Below the pieces are notes generated by a model. It had not been told where the DNA came from and made no database searches. It saw only the letters and a program-made list of their open reading frames with translations. DNA of 64,000 bases, from positions 45,118 to 109,117 of the forward strand of contig DATBGO010000139.1 of NCBI GenBank assembly GCA_036558005.1. Direction: 5' to 3'. Position numbers and translations under genes: made by a program. Below, in pieces: positions 17,357-25,633 of this stretch. This DNA is from DATBGO01 sp036558005. Lineage in GTDB: Bacteria; Actinomycetota; Actinomycetes; Streptosporangiales; Streptosporangiaceae. Within the stretch, counting starts at the first letter, position 1, and each line of letters opens with the position of its first letter.

Positions 17357-17422
17357 TGGGTCTTGTGACCCACTGACGTCACGGCGGTCCGTCCTGTAGT
17401 AGCCGCGGGACGGGCCGCCGTG
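17357..17422. terminator. Two consecutive hairpins between convergent genes
   Basis: The first hairpin has a perfect 6-bp stem (TGGGTC / GACCCA, 17357-17372, loop TTGT). The second has a 15-bp stem with a single G-T pair (17380-17394 with 17408-17422) and a 13-nt loop. Placed between the lipoprotein and the diacylglycerol kinase gene, they should stop transcription in both directions. Confidence 0.7.
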
Positions 17423-17457
17423 ATCTGCCCGCACAGGGTTCCTGACATCAAGGCTGG

Positions 17458-18393
17458 TCAGCGTGGCGTGACGACGCTCAGCGCGCCGGGCAGGGCGCGC
17501 AGCCGCAGCGGCGCCCCGGCCGGCAGCGGGTCGGCGCACGGCAGCGTGTCGCCGTCGGCGGCGGCGGGCAGGTCGCGGTCCACGCTGAGCATCACCTCGG
17601 TGCCGTGCTCCAGGCTCACCTGCGGCAGCGCCAGGTGCCCGCCGCCGCGGATGCGCGCCAGCGCGCGGACGAACGCGAGCTTCGGCCCGTCCCGCATGAT
17701 CACGATGTCCAGCATTCCGTCGTCGATGCTGGCGCCCGGCGCCACCTGCATCCCGGCGCCGAAGTACGCGGCGTTCGCGACCACGATGGCGTAGCCGCGG
17801 ACCTGGCGGCGGGCGCCGCCGGGCGGGCCGCCTTCCGGGCCGGTGATCTCGGTCAGGAACGTGGCCGGCGCCCAGCGGGCCAGCGCGCGCAGCGCCGCCA
17901 CCGGGTACAGCAGCGGCCCGGGCAGCCAGCGGGCCTGGTTGGCGAGCTGGCCGGCCACCGAGGGAACCCCGGCGTACACGCTGCCCGCGACCATGATCTC
18001 CGGGTACCCGGGCGCGGTGACCCCGATCAGGTCGATCTTGCGCAACTGCCCGTGCAGCAGGACCGCCGCGGCGGCCGCCGGATCGGCCGGGATCCCGAGC
18101 ACCCGGGCCAGGTCGTTGCCCCGCCCGGCGGGGATGATCGCGTACCGCCCCGCGGTGCTGGCCACCACCCCGGCCAGCACTCCCGCGGTGCCGTCGCCGC
18201 CCACCGCGACCACGACATGGCCGAGCTGAGCCGCCCGCCCGGCGAGCTGCCTTGCCTCGTCCATGCTGGCTGACTGGCTGACGTGGTAGGTCGCGTCGGC
18301 CGCGTCCAGGGCCGCGGTGACCGCGGGCAGTGCCCGCAGCGACCGGCCCCGGCCCGCCGCGGGGTTGACCACGATGCAGAACGGACCGATCAT
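17458..18393 (-). CDS. Diacylglycerol kinase-family lipid kinase
   Basis: A 311-residue enzyme of the diacylglycerol kinase/YegS family, phosphorylating a lipid hydroxyl with ATP. The nucleotide site shows VVNPAAGRGR near the start, then the signature VAVGGDGTAGVLAGVV and IPAGRGNDLARVLG. The C-terminal beta domain carries ASIDDGMLDIVI, the usual end-of-family motif. The ATG at 18393 begins directly at the conserved strand; 22 more codons upstream are open but not conserved-looking. Diacylglycerol, ceramide and undecaprenol cannot be distinguished. Confidence 0.88.
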   Translation of the reverse strand: MIGPFCIVVNPAAGRGRSLRALPAVTAALDAADATYHVSQSASMDEARQLAGRAAQLGHVVVAVGGDGTAGVLAGVVASTAGRYAIIPAGRGNDLARVLGIPADPAAAAAVLLHGQLRKIDLIGVTAPGYPEIMVAGSVYAGVPSVAGQLANQARWLPGPLLYPVAALRALARWAPATFLTEITGPEGGPPGGARRQVRGYAIVVANAAYFGAGMQVAPGASIDDGMLDIVIMRDGPKLAFVRALARIRGGGHLALPQVSLEHGTEVMLSVDRDLPAAADGDTLPCADPLPAGAPLRLRALPGALSVVTPR

Positions 18394-18457
18394 CTCTGAC
18401 TCCTCGCCCGGACAGGGGTCGCGCGCGCCTGCCTCCCGAAGACTACGATCGGGAGTC

Positions 18458-18811
18458 ATGGCGAGCCAGGGCGAGGTGCCAGCCGGGCAGGCCCGTTACC
18501 TCCTGGTGCAGACCAGCACTGACTCGCGGGCTGAGGCGATCGAGCTGGGCAACGCCGCGGTGGCGGCCAGGCTCGCCGCGTGCGCGCAGGTCACCGGGCC
18601 GGTAGCGAGCACCTACTGGTGGGAGGAAGGGGTGGAGCGGGCCGAGGAATGGCTGCTCCAGCTCAAGCTCCCGGCCAGCGGTTACCAGGCGGTCGCCGAT
18701 TTTCTCACTCAGCGGCACAGCTACGACGAGCCGGAGATCATCGCCACCCCGATCGTCGCCGGCGCGCCGTCCTACCTGGGCTGGATCGACGAGGAAACCA
18801 ACGTCAGCTAG
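18458..18811 (+). CDS. cutA: CutA-family divalent-cation tolerance protein
   Basis: A 117-residue trimer-forming CutA1 protein. Seen are LVQTSTDSRAEAIELGNAAV, the ARLAACAQV strand with a conserved Cys, STYWWE-G in place of the usual SIYRWEG, and a C-terminal SYLGWIDEET. The role in copper or divalent-ion tolerance is known from E. coli genetics; the molecular function is still debated. TACGAT lies 8 nt upstream and a GGGAG lies 2 nt before the ATG. The stop codon shares the tetramer CTAG with the stop of the convergent phosphatase. Confidence 0.88.
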   Translation: MASQGEVPAGQARYLLVQTSTDSRAEAIELGNAAVAARLAACAQVTGPVASTYWWEEGVERAEEWLLQLKLPASGYQAVADFLTQRHSYDEPEIIATPIVAGAPSYLGWIDEETNVS

Positions 18812-19407
18812 CCCTGGTAACCGGCCGGCAGGTTCCAGGCGCCGAGCACCCGCTGCTCGTGCTCGGTGCCCAGCACGCAGACGGTGGCGTTCTCCAGCCG
18901 GAACAGCGCGCCCGCGGCCGGCTCCAGGCCCAGCCACCTGGCGGTCAGCACCCGCAGCTGGTGGCCGTGCCCGACCAGCGCGACGTTCCCGGCCGCCAGC
19001 AGCGGGCTGACCCGGGCCAGCACCCGGTCCGCCCGCGCGCCGACCTCGGCCAGCTGCTCGCCGGGGTGGGCGGCGTCACCGGGGATGACGCCGTCGCGCC
19101 ACAGCAGCCATCCTGGCTGCCGCGCCCTGATCTGCCCGGTGGTCTGGCCCTCGTACCCGCCGTAGTCCCACTCGCTCAGGTCCGGGTCGGGCTGCGCGGC
19201 GGGCAGCCCGGCCAGCCTGGCGGTGGCGGCTGCCCTGGACGCCGGGCTGGTGAACGCGGCGCTGACCCGGTACCTGGCCAGCAGCGGCGCGAGCGCGGCG
19301 GCGGACGCCGCGCCGCCGGCGGTCATCGGGATGTCGGTTCGCCCGGTGTGCCGGCCGGCCGCGCTCCATTCGGTCTGGCCGTGCCGGACCAGAATCAGCT
19401 CGCCCAT
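18808..19407 (-). CDS. Histidine phosphatase (phosphoglycerate mutase-like)
   Basis: A 199-residue histidine phosphatase. RHGQTEW at the start carries the phospho-accepting His. SPASRAAATA gives the second Arg, SEWDYGGYEG is typical of the PhoE/CobC branch, and the second His is in VGHGHQLR. It lacks the insert of cofactor-dependent phosphoglycerate mutases, so it is likely a broad-specificity phosphatase acting on small phosphoesters. The ATG has GAGGAG just upstream. Convergent with cutA and divergent from the GntR gene. Confidence 0.85.
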   Translation of the reverse strand: MGELILVRHGQTEWSAAGRHTGRTDIPMTAGGAASAAALAPLLARYRVSAAFTSPASRAAATARLAGLPAAQPDPDLSEWDYGGYEGQTTGQIRARQPGWLLWRDGVIPGDAAHPGEQLAEVGARADRVLARVSPLLAAGNVALVGHGHQLRVLTARWLGLEPAAGALFRLENATVCVLGTEHEQRVLGAWNLPAGYQG

Positions 19408-19481
19408 GGCTCCTCATCATTGCTGAAGCTAAAGTGACCAACGACTGGCAGTAAGCGCAAAAGGCAGGCAGGGGGCGCCCG

Positions 19482-20132
19482 ATGCTGGAGCATGTCTCAC
19501 TTCCCGAGGCGGTCGCCCGGGCGCTGAGGCACCGGATCCTGAATAACGATATTCCGGCGGAAAGCCGCCTTGTGGAGGCCAATCTCGCTGCTGAATTCGG
19601 GGTTAGCAGGGGGACTATCAGGGATGCGATGCGCACCCTCCAGTCCGAGGGACTGATCGAGATTGTGCCGCGCCGGTACAGCATCGTCACCAGGATGTCG
19701 GCCGGCGACGCAGAGGACGTGTGCTACGCCAGGTACATCCTGGAGGACGCCAGCCTCAGCCAGGGCCTGGTCCGGGCGCAGCCTGGTGAGCTGGCCGGCC
19801 AGCTGGCGGCGGCGATGGCCGAGATGGACGCCGCCGTCCAGGCCAATGACCTGGACGCGCTGGTGGCCAGCGACACCCGTTTTCACCGTCATCTGGTCGG
19901 GCTATCGGGGCGGCAGCGGCTGGCGCAGCTCTGGTCGATCCTGGACAGCCAGATGGGCGCGGTGCTGCGCTCGGAAATAGAACGCCGCGGCACCGGGCCA
20001 GGCGGAGCCGTGCAGCGGCACCGGGATCTTTCCGGCGCGGTGCTTTCCGGTGATTCCCGGCAGGCGCGCGAAGCGCTCCGAGCCCATTACCTGTCCGGAT
20101 TTCCCGGCTACGGCAGCGTCAGTATCTCGTAG
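19482..20132 (+). CDS. GntR-family regulator, FadR/FCD type
   Basis: A 216-residue regulator. The winged helix is residues about 5-72 (LNNDIPAESRLVEANLAAEFGVSRGTIRDAM is split by the usual turn). The C-terminal FCD helical domain carries the metal-ligand pattern D-x3-H (DTRFHRHLV) and a later His in QRHRDL. FCD regulators sense carboxylic acids through a bound metal. A G-rich ribosome site precedes the ATG. Its target is unknown: no catabolic gene is adjacent, although the pca and CoA-transferase cassettes lie in the same window. The 3' end overlaps map by 25 nt on the opposite strand. Confidence 0.87.
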   Translation: MLEHVSLPEAVARALRHRILNNDIPAESRLVEANLAAEFGVSRGTIRDAMRTLQSEGLIEIVPRRYSIVTRMSAGDAEDVCYARYILEDASLSQGLVRAQPGELAGQLAAAMAEMDAAVQANDLDALVASDTRFHRHLVGLSGRQRLAQLWSILDSQMGAVLRSEIERRGTGPGGAVQRHRDLSGAVLSGDSRQAREALRAHYLSGFPGYGSVSIS

Positions 20133-20956
20133 CCGTCGGCGGTGACCAGCACGGTGTGCTCGAACTGGGCGGTCCGCTTGCGGTCTTTGGTGACCGCGGT
20201 CCAGCCGTCGGGCCAGATGTCATAGCTGATCGTGCCCAGCGTGAGCATCGGCTCGATGGTGAACGTCATGCCCGGCTCCATGGTCACGGTCACCTGCGGG
20301 TCGTCGAAATGCGGGACGATCAGCCCGGAGTGGAAGGTCGTGCCGATGCCGTGCCCGGTGAAATCGCGGACCACCCCGTAGCCGAACCGGCGGGCGTAGG
20401 ACTGGATCACCCGGCCGATGGCGTTCAGCGGGCGGCCGGGGGCGACCGTCTTGATGCCCCGCATCATCGCCTCGCGGGTCCGCTCGACCAGCAGCCTGGA
20501 CTCCTCGTCGACGGGGCCGGCCAGGAAGGTGGCGTTGGTGTCGCCGTGCACGCCGCCGATGTAGGCGGTGATGTCCACGTTCACGATGTCCCCGCGGGCG
20601 ATCACCGTGTCGTCCGGGATGCCGTGGCAGATCACCTCGTTGACCGAGGTGCACAGCGACTTGGGGTAGCCGCGGTAGCCCAGCGTGCTCGGGTAGGCGC
20701 CCTGGCTGAGCAGGAACTCGTGGCCGGCCCGGTCCAGGTCGTCGGTGGTCACCCCGGCAGCGACGTGCCGGCCGACCTCGGCGAGCGCCTGGGCGGCGAT
20801 CCGGCCCGCGACCCGCATCCGCTCGATCGTGCCGGCATCCTTAATGTCAGGTTCGCCAATTTTCGGGTATTTCTTTCCGACATATTCGGGTGCTTCGATC
20901 GTGGCTGGGACCTGTCGCTTCGGGGATATCCGGCCGGGCTGGAGCATCGTCGCCAT
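20108..20956 (-). CDS. map: Methionine aminopeptidase, type 1c
   Basis: A 282-residue enzyme removing initiator Met. The roughly 40-residue N-terminal extension (with ISPKRQVP and an SH3-binding-like Pro segment) resembles Mycobacterium MapB and marks type 1c. Metal ligands are visible in VNIDVTAYIGGVHGDTNAT and in the C-terminal FTIEPM and QFEHTV segments, with the catalytic His in FTGHGIGTTFH. The start has ATG at residues 1 and 4. A 20-bp gap separates it from the divergent 55-residue gene. Confidence 0.95.
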   Translation of the reverse strand: MATMLQPGRISPKRQVPATIEAPEYVGKKYPKIGEPDIKDAGTIERMRVAGRIAAQALAEVGRHVAAGVTTDDLDRAGHEFLLSQGAYPSTLGYRGYPKSLCTSVNEVICHGIPDDTVIARGDIVNVDITAYIGGVHGDTNATFLAGPVDEESRLLVERTREAMMRGIKTVAPGRPLNAIGRVIQSYARRFGYGVVRDFTGHGIGTTFHSGLIVPHFDDPQVTVTMEPGMTFTIEPMLTLGTISYDIWPDGWTAVTKDRKRTAQFEHTVLVTADGYEILTLP

Positions 20957-20976
20957 GATCTGGGAGTGTAGTTGCC

Positions 20977-21144
20977 ATGAACGATGAGCGTCGCTGGTGG
21001 TTCTGCCTCAAGCACCGCACCGTGGAGCCGGATGCGGGCTGCCGGGCCAAGGACCGGCTCGGCCCGTACCGGACCAGGGAAGAAGCGGCCCGCGCGCTGG
21101 AGACGGCCAGGCGGCGGAATGAGGAATGGGACGCCGCCGACTAG
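20977..21144 (+). CDS. Small SPOR-like conserved protein (55 residues)
   Basis: A 55-codon ORF (ATG to TAG) beginning MNDERRWWFCLKH. The pattern aromatic-aromatic-x-C-L-K-H, then V-E-P-D-x-G-C, then KDRLGPY-x-T-x-EEAARAL resembles a miniature SPOR or SPOR-like beta-alpha unit. The two Cys could bind metal or form a disulfide. It is acidic and ends NEEWDAAD. A GGGAG sits 12 nt upstream. It fills the space between map and the first YbjQ gene, with codon use typical of real genes here. Function unknown; similar short proteins occur near map in actinomycetes as far as I recall. Confidence 0.7.
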   Translation: MNDERRWWFCLKHRTVEPDAGCRAKDRLGPYRTREEAARALETARRRNEEWDAAD

Positions 21145-21166
21145 GGCCGCCCGGCCGGCCGCCCGG

Positions 21167-21172
21167 TATCGT
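21167..21172 (+). promoter_or_regulatory. Possible -10 element of the YbjQ gene pair
   Basis: TATCGT lies 39 nt upstream of the chosen GTG, followed by GAAAGGGG (21197-21204) as ribosome site. The -35 is not obvious. Confidence 0.3.
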
Positions 21173-21211
21173 GAGCCGTAACCGCCCTAACCGGCCGAAA
21201 GGGGCGTGCGG

Positions 21212-22135
21212 GTGACTGAGAGGCAGTCTGGCGGCTGGCTGCCGCCTGCGGCGGAATCGCGGCTGGCCGAGATCCGCCAGAGCGGTACCTGGGGGTCGGC
21301 TCTGTCCGCCGACGAGTTCACCGCGATCAAGAGCTCCGGGTTCGAGCCGGCCGGCCAGGTGCTCGGGGCCGCTGTCTACAACATCGGCTACACCGGCGGG
21401 TTCAACTGCCCGGGCGCCTGGGCCGGGTACGGCGGCTACGCCTCGCCCTACCGCAGCGTGACCTCGGTGTCGGGGACCGGCGGCGGCTCGTTCAGCCCGA
21501 TGGTGGCCACGCTGTATGAGGCCCGCCGCAAGGCGATCTCCCGGATGCGCGCCGAGTGCACCGAGCTCGGCGGGCAGGGCATCGTCGGCGTCCGGCTGAG
21601 CATCGGCGCGTTCCCGGCCGGCGGGCTGGAGTTCAAGGCGATCGGCACCGCGGTGCGGGCGCCGGGCGCGGCGGGGCCGCGGCGGCCGTTCACCTCGCAC
21701 CTGTCCGGCCAGGACTTCGCCAAACTGATCATGGCCGGCTGGGTGCCGGCCGGCCTGGTGCTGGGTATCTCCATCGGCGCCAGGCACGACGACTGGCTCA
21801 CCGTCACCCAGACCAGCTGGGGCTCGGGCAGTGCCGAGGTGAGCGGTTACACCGACCTGGTCCACCAGTCCAGGCACGACGCCAGGATCCAGCTGGAGAA
21901 GGACGTCGCCAGGGTCGGCGCCGACGGCGTCGTGGTGTCCTCCATCGACACCAGGATCCGGGAGCGGGAGTGCACGATGCAGGAGCACCGCAGGGACCAC
22001 ATCGTGGAGGTCACCATCATCGGGACGGCGATCGCCCAGTTCGCCACCTCCCGCCCGGCCAGCGAGCCCAGCCTCGCGATCTTGTCGCTGGACCCGCAGC
22101 GCAGGCAGGCCGCCCGGGTACGGCTCGGCCGATGA
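21212..22135 (+). CDS. Double YbjQ/UPF0145 heavy-metal-binding-domain protein
   Basis: About 307 residues. Two copies of the YbjQ-like domain are seen, each with a strand ending VLG(A/I)-x-(V/I)Y or similar, a long helix bearing R-x-x-A-x-x-R-M-x-x-E/D, then A-D/Q-G-I/V-V-G-V-R/V and a strand ending in A-I-G-T-A. Homologues form pentameric rings in structural genomics entries; the physiological role is unknown. GTG codons occur at 21206 and 21212; the second is preferred because GAAAGGGG lies 7 nt before it. The next gene encodes a paralogue 40 nt downstream. Confidence 0.78.
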   Translation: MTERQSGGWLPPAAESRLAEIRQSGTWGSALSADEFTAIKSSGFEPAGQVLGAAVYNIGYTGGFNCPGAWAGYGGYASPYRSVTSVSGTGGGSFSPMVATLYEARRKAISRMRAECTELGGQGIVGVRLSIGAFPAGGLEFKAIGTAVRAPGAAGPRRPFTSHLSGQDFAKLIMAGWVPAGLVLGISIGARHDDWLTVTQTSWGSGSAEVSGYTDLVHQSRHDARIQLEKDVARVGADGVVVSSIDTRIRERECTMQEHRRDHIVEVTIIGTAIAQFATSRPASEPSLAILSLDPQRRQAARVRLGR

Positions 22136-22175
22136 CCGCCACCCGACCAGCACCAGATGGCAGCCAAGGAGCGAC

Positions 22176-23021
22176 ATGACTGACCAGAAGAGCACCGACC
22201 TCCAGGCGTCCGGCGTCCCGAAGGACGCGATGCGGCGGCTGGCTGAGCTGCGGCCGGGCCAGCCCGGGTCGATCTTCACCTCCGACCTGTCGGTCAACGA
22301 GTTCCTGCTGGTCCGCGAGGCCGGGTTCCGGCCGCTGGGGCTGGTGCTGGGCAGCTCGATCTACCACGTCGGGCTGCAGATCGGCCGCTGGGGCAGGAAC
22401 CAGGAGCTGGATGTCCTGTCCCAGGCCATGTACCACGCCCGCGAGCTGGCCATGACCCGGATGGAGGCCGAGGCGCAGGAGCTGGGCGCGGACGGCATCG
22501 TCGGGGTCAGGCTCGATGTGGAGATGAAGGAGTTCGGCAGCGACATCGCCGAGTTCATCGCGGTCGGCACCGCGGTCATGGCCGAGCCGGGCGCGGGCGG
22601 CGGCGGGGTCACCGACTGGCGCAACAACAAGAAGCTGCCGTTCACCTCGGACCTGTCCGGCCAGGATTTCTGGACCCTGATCCGGGCCGGCTACGCGCCG
22701 CTGGGCATGGTGATGGGCTCGTGCGTCTACCACATCGCCCACCAGCGGCTCGGCGGGAAGATCGGCAACATCGGCCGGAATGTGGAGCTGGAGCAGTTCA
22801 CCCAGGCCCTCTACGACGCCAGGGAGCTGGCGATGAGCCGGATGCAGGCCGAGGCCGAGCAGCTGCACGCCGAGGGCATCGTCGGCGTGCAGCTGCGCCA
22901 GCACAGCCACACCTGGGGCTCGCACACCACCGAGTTCTTCGCGATCGGCACCGCGGTCCGGCCGCTGCGCGACGACCACGTGATCGAGCGGCCGACCATG
23001 GTGCTCAGCCTCGACTCCTGA
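22176..23021 (+). CDS. Double YbjQ/UPF0145 heavy-metal-binding-domain protein (paralogue)
   Basis: A 281-residue paralogue of the preceding product. The two domains are clearly repeated: FTSDLS-x-x-(E/D)F appears at about residues 34 and 154, LVLGSSIYHVGLQ is matched by MVMGSCVYHIAHQ, and the helix YHARELAMTRM is matched by YDARELAMSRM. Each ends in (F/E)F-x-A-(V/I)GTA. No signal peptide or membrane segment is seen. AAGGAGCGAC precedes the ATG. With the upstream gene the pair encodes four related domains. Function unknown; the name heavy-metal-binding is a family label and not evidence of metal binding here. Confidence 0.8.
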   Translation: MTDQKSTDLQASGVPKDAMRRLAELRPGQPGSIFTSDLSVNEFLLVREAGFRPLGLVLGSSIYHVGLQIGRWGRNQELDVLSQAMYHARELAMTRMEAEAQELGADGIVGVRLDVEMKEFGSDIAEFIAVGTAVMAEPGAGGGGVTDWRNNKKLPFTSDLSGQDFWTLIRAGYAPLGMVMGSCVYHIAHQRLGGKIGNIGRNVELEQFTQALYDARELAMSRMQAEAEQLHAEGIVGVQLRQHSHTWGSHTTEFFAIGTAVRPLRDDHVIERPTMVLSLDS

Positions 23022-23033
23022 GCCCGGCGGCCG

Positions 23034-23621
23034 TTACCGCGGGCTGGTCCCGGAGACCGCGTCGAGCAGCCGGGCCAGCCGGCCGCGCAGGCCGGGCGCG
23101 CCGGGCCGCTGCGGCTCGCCCGCGGCCATGCTGACCAGGTGCTGGGCCGCGTCGAAGGAAAACGGCGCCTGCCGCGGCGTGATCGCCAGCGCCTCGTGCG
23201 CGAGCTGGTCGAGTTCCGGGTCCTCCTGATCCAGGGCGAGCACGGTGGCACCGAGCTTCCTGGCGTCCTGCACCCGTTCCAGCAGCGGCGCGGGCGCGCC
23301 GTCCGGGCTGACCACGAACAGCGTCTCGCCCCGCCGGGCCGCCTCCAGCCGGGACAGGCCCACGCTCAGGTGCGGCGGGCTGCCCGGCGGCGGGTTCCAC
23401 CGGACCAGGGTGGGGGCGAGCCCGGCCAGCCCGGCCAGCCCGGCCTCCTGGTCCAGGTGCGCGGCCAGGTGCCAGGGCTCCTCCGCCGGGGTGCCGACCA
23501 CCAGCAGCCCGCCGGGGGTGCGGGCGCTGCCGCGCAGCGCGCGGGCGAACGACCGGGTCCGGTCCAGCCAGCTGCTCGGCCCGAGCAGCTCGCGCAGGGC
23601 GGCGACCTGATCGGCGTTCAT
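23034..23621 (-). CDS. SIS-like domain protein of unknown function
   Basis: A 195-residue protein with a Rossmann-like alternation suggesting a sugar-isomerase (SIS) fold: LLVVGTPAEEPWHLAAHL, then ETLFVVSPDG, then KLGATVLALDQEDPELDQLAHEALAI, matching the three core strands and the usual D-x-x-L-A pattern at the third. The catalytic or sugar-binding Ser/Thr cluster of true SIS isomerases is not obvious, so it may bind a phosphosugar only. Convergent with the YbjQ pair (12-nt gap) and divergent from the F420 reductase. Confidence 0.5.
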   Translation of the reverse strand: MNADQVAALRELLGPSSWLDRTRSFARALRGSARTPGGLLVVGTPAEEPWHLAAHLDQEAGLAGLAGLAPTLVRWNPPPGSPPHLSVGLSRLEAARRGETLFVVSPDGAPAPLLERVQDARKLGATVLALDQEDPELDQLAHEALAITPRQAPFSFDAAQHLVSMAAGEPQRPGAPGLRGRLARLLDAVSGTSPR

Positions 23622-23749
23622 AGTGCCATGGTGCCTGACTGGCCGGGCTGGCGCAGCAGCCGTGACGAACCGGTTACGCCCGGCCGGCCCGCCCGGCCCG
23701 GGCGGCCGCCGGCCGGGACGGACCGCGGCATTCTGGCAGGATCGGTCGC

Positions 23750-24454
23750 ATGGCAGCTCACGAACCCCCCGCCCGCGCGGCCCTGGATGACCCGGCGGCG
23801 GCCGCGGCGGCCCTGACCATCGCGATCCTCGGCGGCACCGGCGACCAGGGCCGCGGGCTGGCCCGGCGGCTGGGCCTGGCCGGCAACCGGGTGATCATCG
23901 GCTCCCGCGACCCGGCGCGGGCGGACCGCGCCGCCGCCACGGTGGGATCGCCGCCGCTGGTCACCGGGGCCTCCAACGAGGAGGCCGCCAGCGCAGGCGA
24001 CGTGGTGATCGCGGCCATCCCGTGGGTGGGCCACCGGGAACTGCTGGCCGGGCTGGCCGGCCCGCTGGCCGGCAAGATCCTCATCGACTGCGTGAACCCG
24101 CTCGGCTTCGACGCCCGCGGCGCCTACCCGATCCGGGTCGAGGAGGGCAGCGCCGCCGAGCAGGCCGCGCGGGTGCTGCCGGGCAGCACGGTCGTCGGCG
24201 CGTTCCACCATGTGTCGGCGACCGTGCTGCTCGACCCAGAGGTCGCCGAGGTGGGACTGGACGTGATGGTGCTCGGCGACGACCGGCGGGCGACCGACCT
24301 GGTCCAGGCCCTGGCCAGCCGGATCAGCGGGATGCGCGGCATCTACGCTGGCCGGCTGCGCAACTGCGCCCAGGTGGAGGCGCTGACCGCGAACCTGATC
24401 TCGGTCAACCGCCGGTACAAGGCGCACGCGGGGCTGCGCGTCACCGACGTGTAG
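23750..24454 (+). CDS. fno: NADPH-dependent F420 reductase
   Basis: A 234-residue enzyme transferring hydride between NADPH and coenzyme F420. The N-terminal dinucleotide fold ILGGTGDQGRGLARRL is followed by IIGSRDPARAD, where Ser and Arg contact the NADP 2'-phosphate. AIPWVGH, the DCVNPLGF loop and GAFHHVSA are F420-site features of the family. C-terminal NCAQVEALTANLISVNRRYKAHAG is highly typical. Its presence implies F420 biosynthesis elsewhere in the genome. A CAGGAT lies 7 nt before the ATG. Confidence 0.9.
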   Translation: MAAHEPPARAALDDPAAAAAALTIAILGGTGDQGRGLARRLGLAGNRVIIGSRDPARADRAAATVGSPPLVTGASNEEAASAGDVVIAAIPWVGHRELLAGLAGPLAGKILIDCVNPLGFDARGAYPIRVEEGSAAEQAARVLPGSTVVGAFHHVSATVLLDPEVAEVGLDVMVLGDDRRATDLVQALASRISGMRGIYAGRLRNCAQVEALTANLISVNRRYKAHAGLRVTDV

Positions 24455-24465
24455 GCCGCGGGCGG

Positions 24466-24493
24466 CCGGGCCGGCCCAGGCTGGCCGGCCCGG
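24466..24493. terminator. Hairpin between convergent fno and panB
   Basis: A perfect 11-bp inverted repeat (24466-24476 with 24483-24493) with the 6-nt loop CAGGCT fills most of the 39-nt gap between the two stop codons. It is likely a bidirectional terminator. Confidence 0.7.
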
Positions 24494-25405
24494 TCAGCGG
24501 TAAGAGTGCTGCTCGTCCGGGAAGCTGCCCGACACCACGTCCGCCGCGAACGCCTGGGCCGCGTCCCGCAGCACGCCGCCGACCTCGGCGTAGCGCTGCA
24601 CGAACTTCGCGGTCCGCGGCGTCAGGCCGGCCATGTCCTGCCAGACCAGCACCTGGGCGTCGCAGGCCGGGCCGGCCCCGATGCCGATCGTCGGGATGGA
24701 CAGGCCCGCGGTCACCCGGGCCGCGAGCTCGCCCGGGATCGCCTCCAGCACCAGCGCGAACGCGCCCGCCGCCTGCAGCGCCTTGGCGTCCTGCAGCAGC
24801 TTCTCGCCGTCCTCGCCGCGGCCCTGCACCCGGTAACCGCCGAAGGCGTTGACCGACTGCGGGGTCAGGCCCAGGTGCGCCATCACCGGGATGCCGGCCG
24901 CGACCAGGTCCTCGACCTGGCGGACCACCCGGTAGCCGCCCTCGATCTTGACCGCCTGGGCGCCTGCCTCCTTCAGGAACCTGGTGGCCGCGACCAGGGC
25001 CGCCTGCGGCGACGCCTGGTAGGAGCCGAACGGCAGGTCGGCCACGACCATGGCCCGGCTGGTGCCGCGCACCACGGCCGCGGTCAGCGGGATCAGGTCG
25101 TCGACCGTCACCGGGATCGTGGTGTCGTGCCCGTACACCACCATCCCGGCCGAGTCACCGACCAGGAGCACCGGGATGCCCGCGTCGTCGAAGACCCGGG
25201 CGGTCAGCGCGTCGTAGGCGGTGAGCATCGGCCACCGCTCGCCGCGCCGCTTGGCCGCGGCGATGTCGCGGACCGTAACGCGGCGGGTGCCGCGGCCGCC
25301 GTAGAGCGGGTCGGGCGGCGGCGTGTCCCCGCCGGGCTGCTGCTGTGCTGGGGTCGTGGTCCGCATACTGGTTGCGGCCAGCGCGTCATCGTGACGTGAA
25401 GTCAT
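24494..25405 (-). CDS. panB: 3-methyl-2-oxobutanoate hydroxymethyltransferase
   Basis: A 303-residue ketopantoate hydroxymethyltransferase, first step of pantothenate synthesis, using 5,10-methylene-THF. Core motifs are MLTAYDALTARVFDDAG, LLVGDSAGMVVYG with Mg-binding Asp, VKIEGG, VMAHLGLTPQ, LVLEAIP, and TIGIGAGPACDAQVLVW. The frame is open for 263 further codons upstream, but only the ATG at 25405 has a ribosome site (GGAGG, 6 nt), and homology starts soon after. An Arg/Pro-rich head of about 40 residues precedes the core, as in actinobacteria. Confidence 0.94.
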   Translation of the reverse strand: MTSRHDDALAATSMRTTTPAQQQPGGDTPPPDPLYGGRGTRRVTVRDIAAAKRRGERWPMLTAYDALTARVFDDAGIPVLLVGDSAGMVVYGHDTTIPVTVDDLIPLTAAVVRGTSRAMVVADLPFGSYQASPQAALVAATRFLKEAGAQAVKIEGGYRVVRQVEDLVAAGIPVMAHLGLTPQSVNAFGGYRVQGRGEDGEKLLQDAKALQAAGAFALVLEAIPGELAARVTAGLSIPTIGIGAGPACDAQVLVWQDMAGLTPRTAKFVQRYAEVGGVLRDAAQAFAADVVSGSFPDEQHSYR

Positions 25406-25578
25406 GCCGGGCCTCCATGCCTCGAGGCGCCACCGTGGCGTCCCCGGACATGTCGATAATCGCACGACCTGCCCCGGGCCGGTAGGGGGCGGCCGGGCCG
25501 GCCCTGCCCGCGCTGCGGCGGACCGGGTTGGGCCCGGCCGAGTTGCGCTGAGCGTACGGACTGGGCGCCAAGTCCGGT

Positions 25579-25584
25579 TAGGCT
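25579..25584 (+). promoter_or_regulatory. Possible -10 element of the TetR-family gene
   Basis: TAGGCT lies 49 nt before the TetR ATG. GGCCGGTTCCGGCC at 25600-25613, a perfect inverted repeat, follows in the untranslated leader and could be an operator or hairpin. Confidence 0.35.
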
Positions 25585-25633
25585 GGTAAATGGCAATGAG
25601 GCCGGTTCCGGCCTGGGGGAGGGTATTGCGGCG

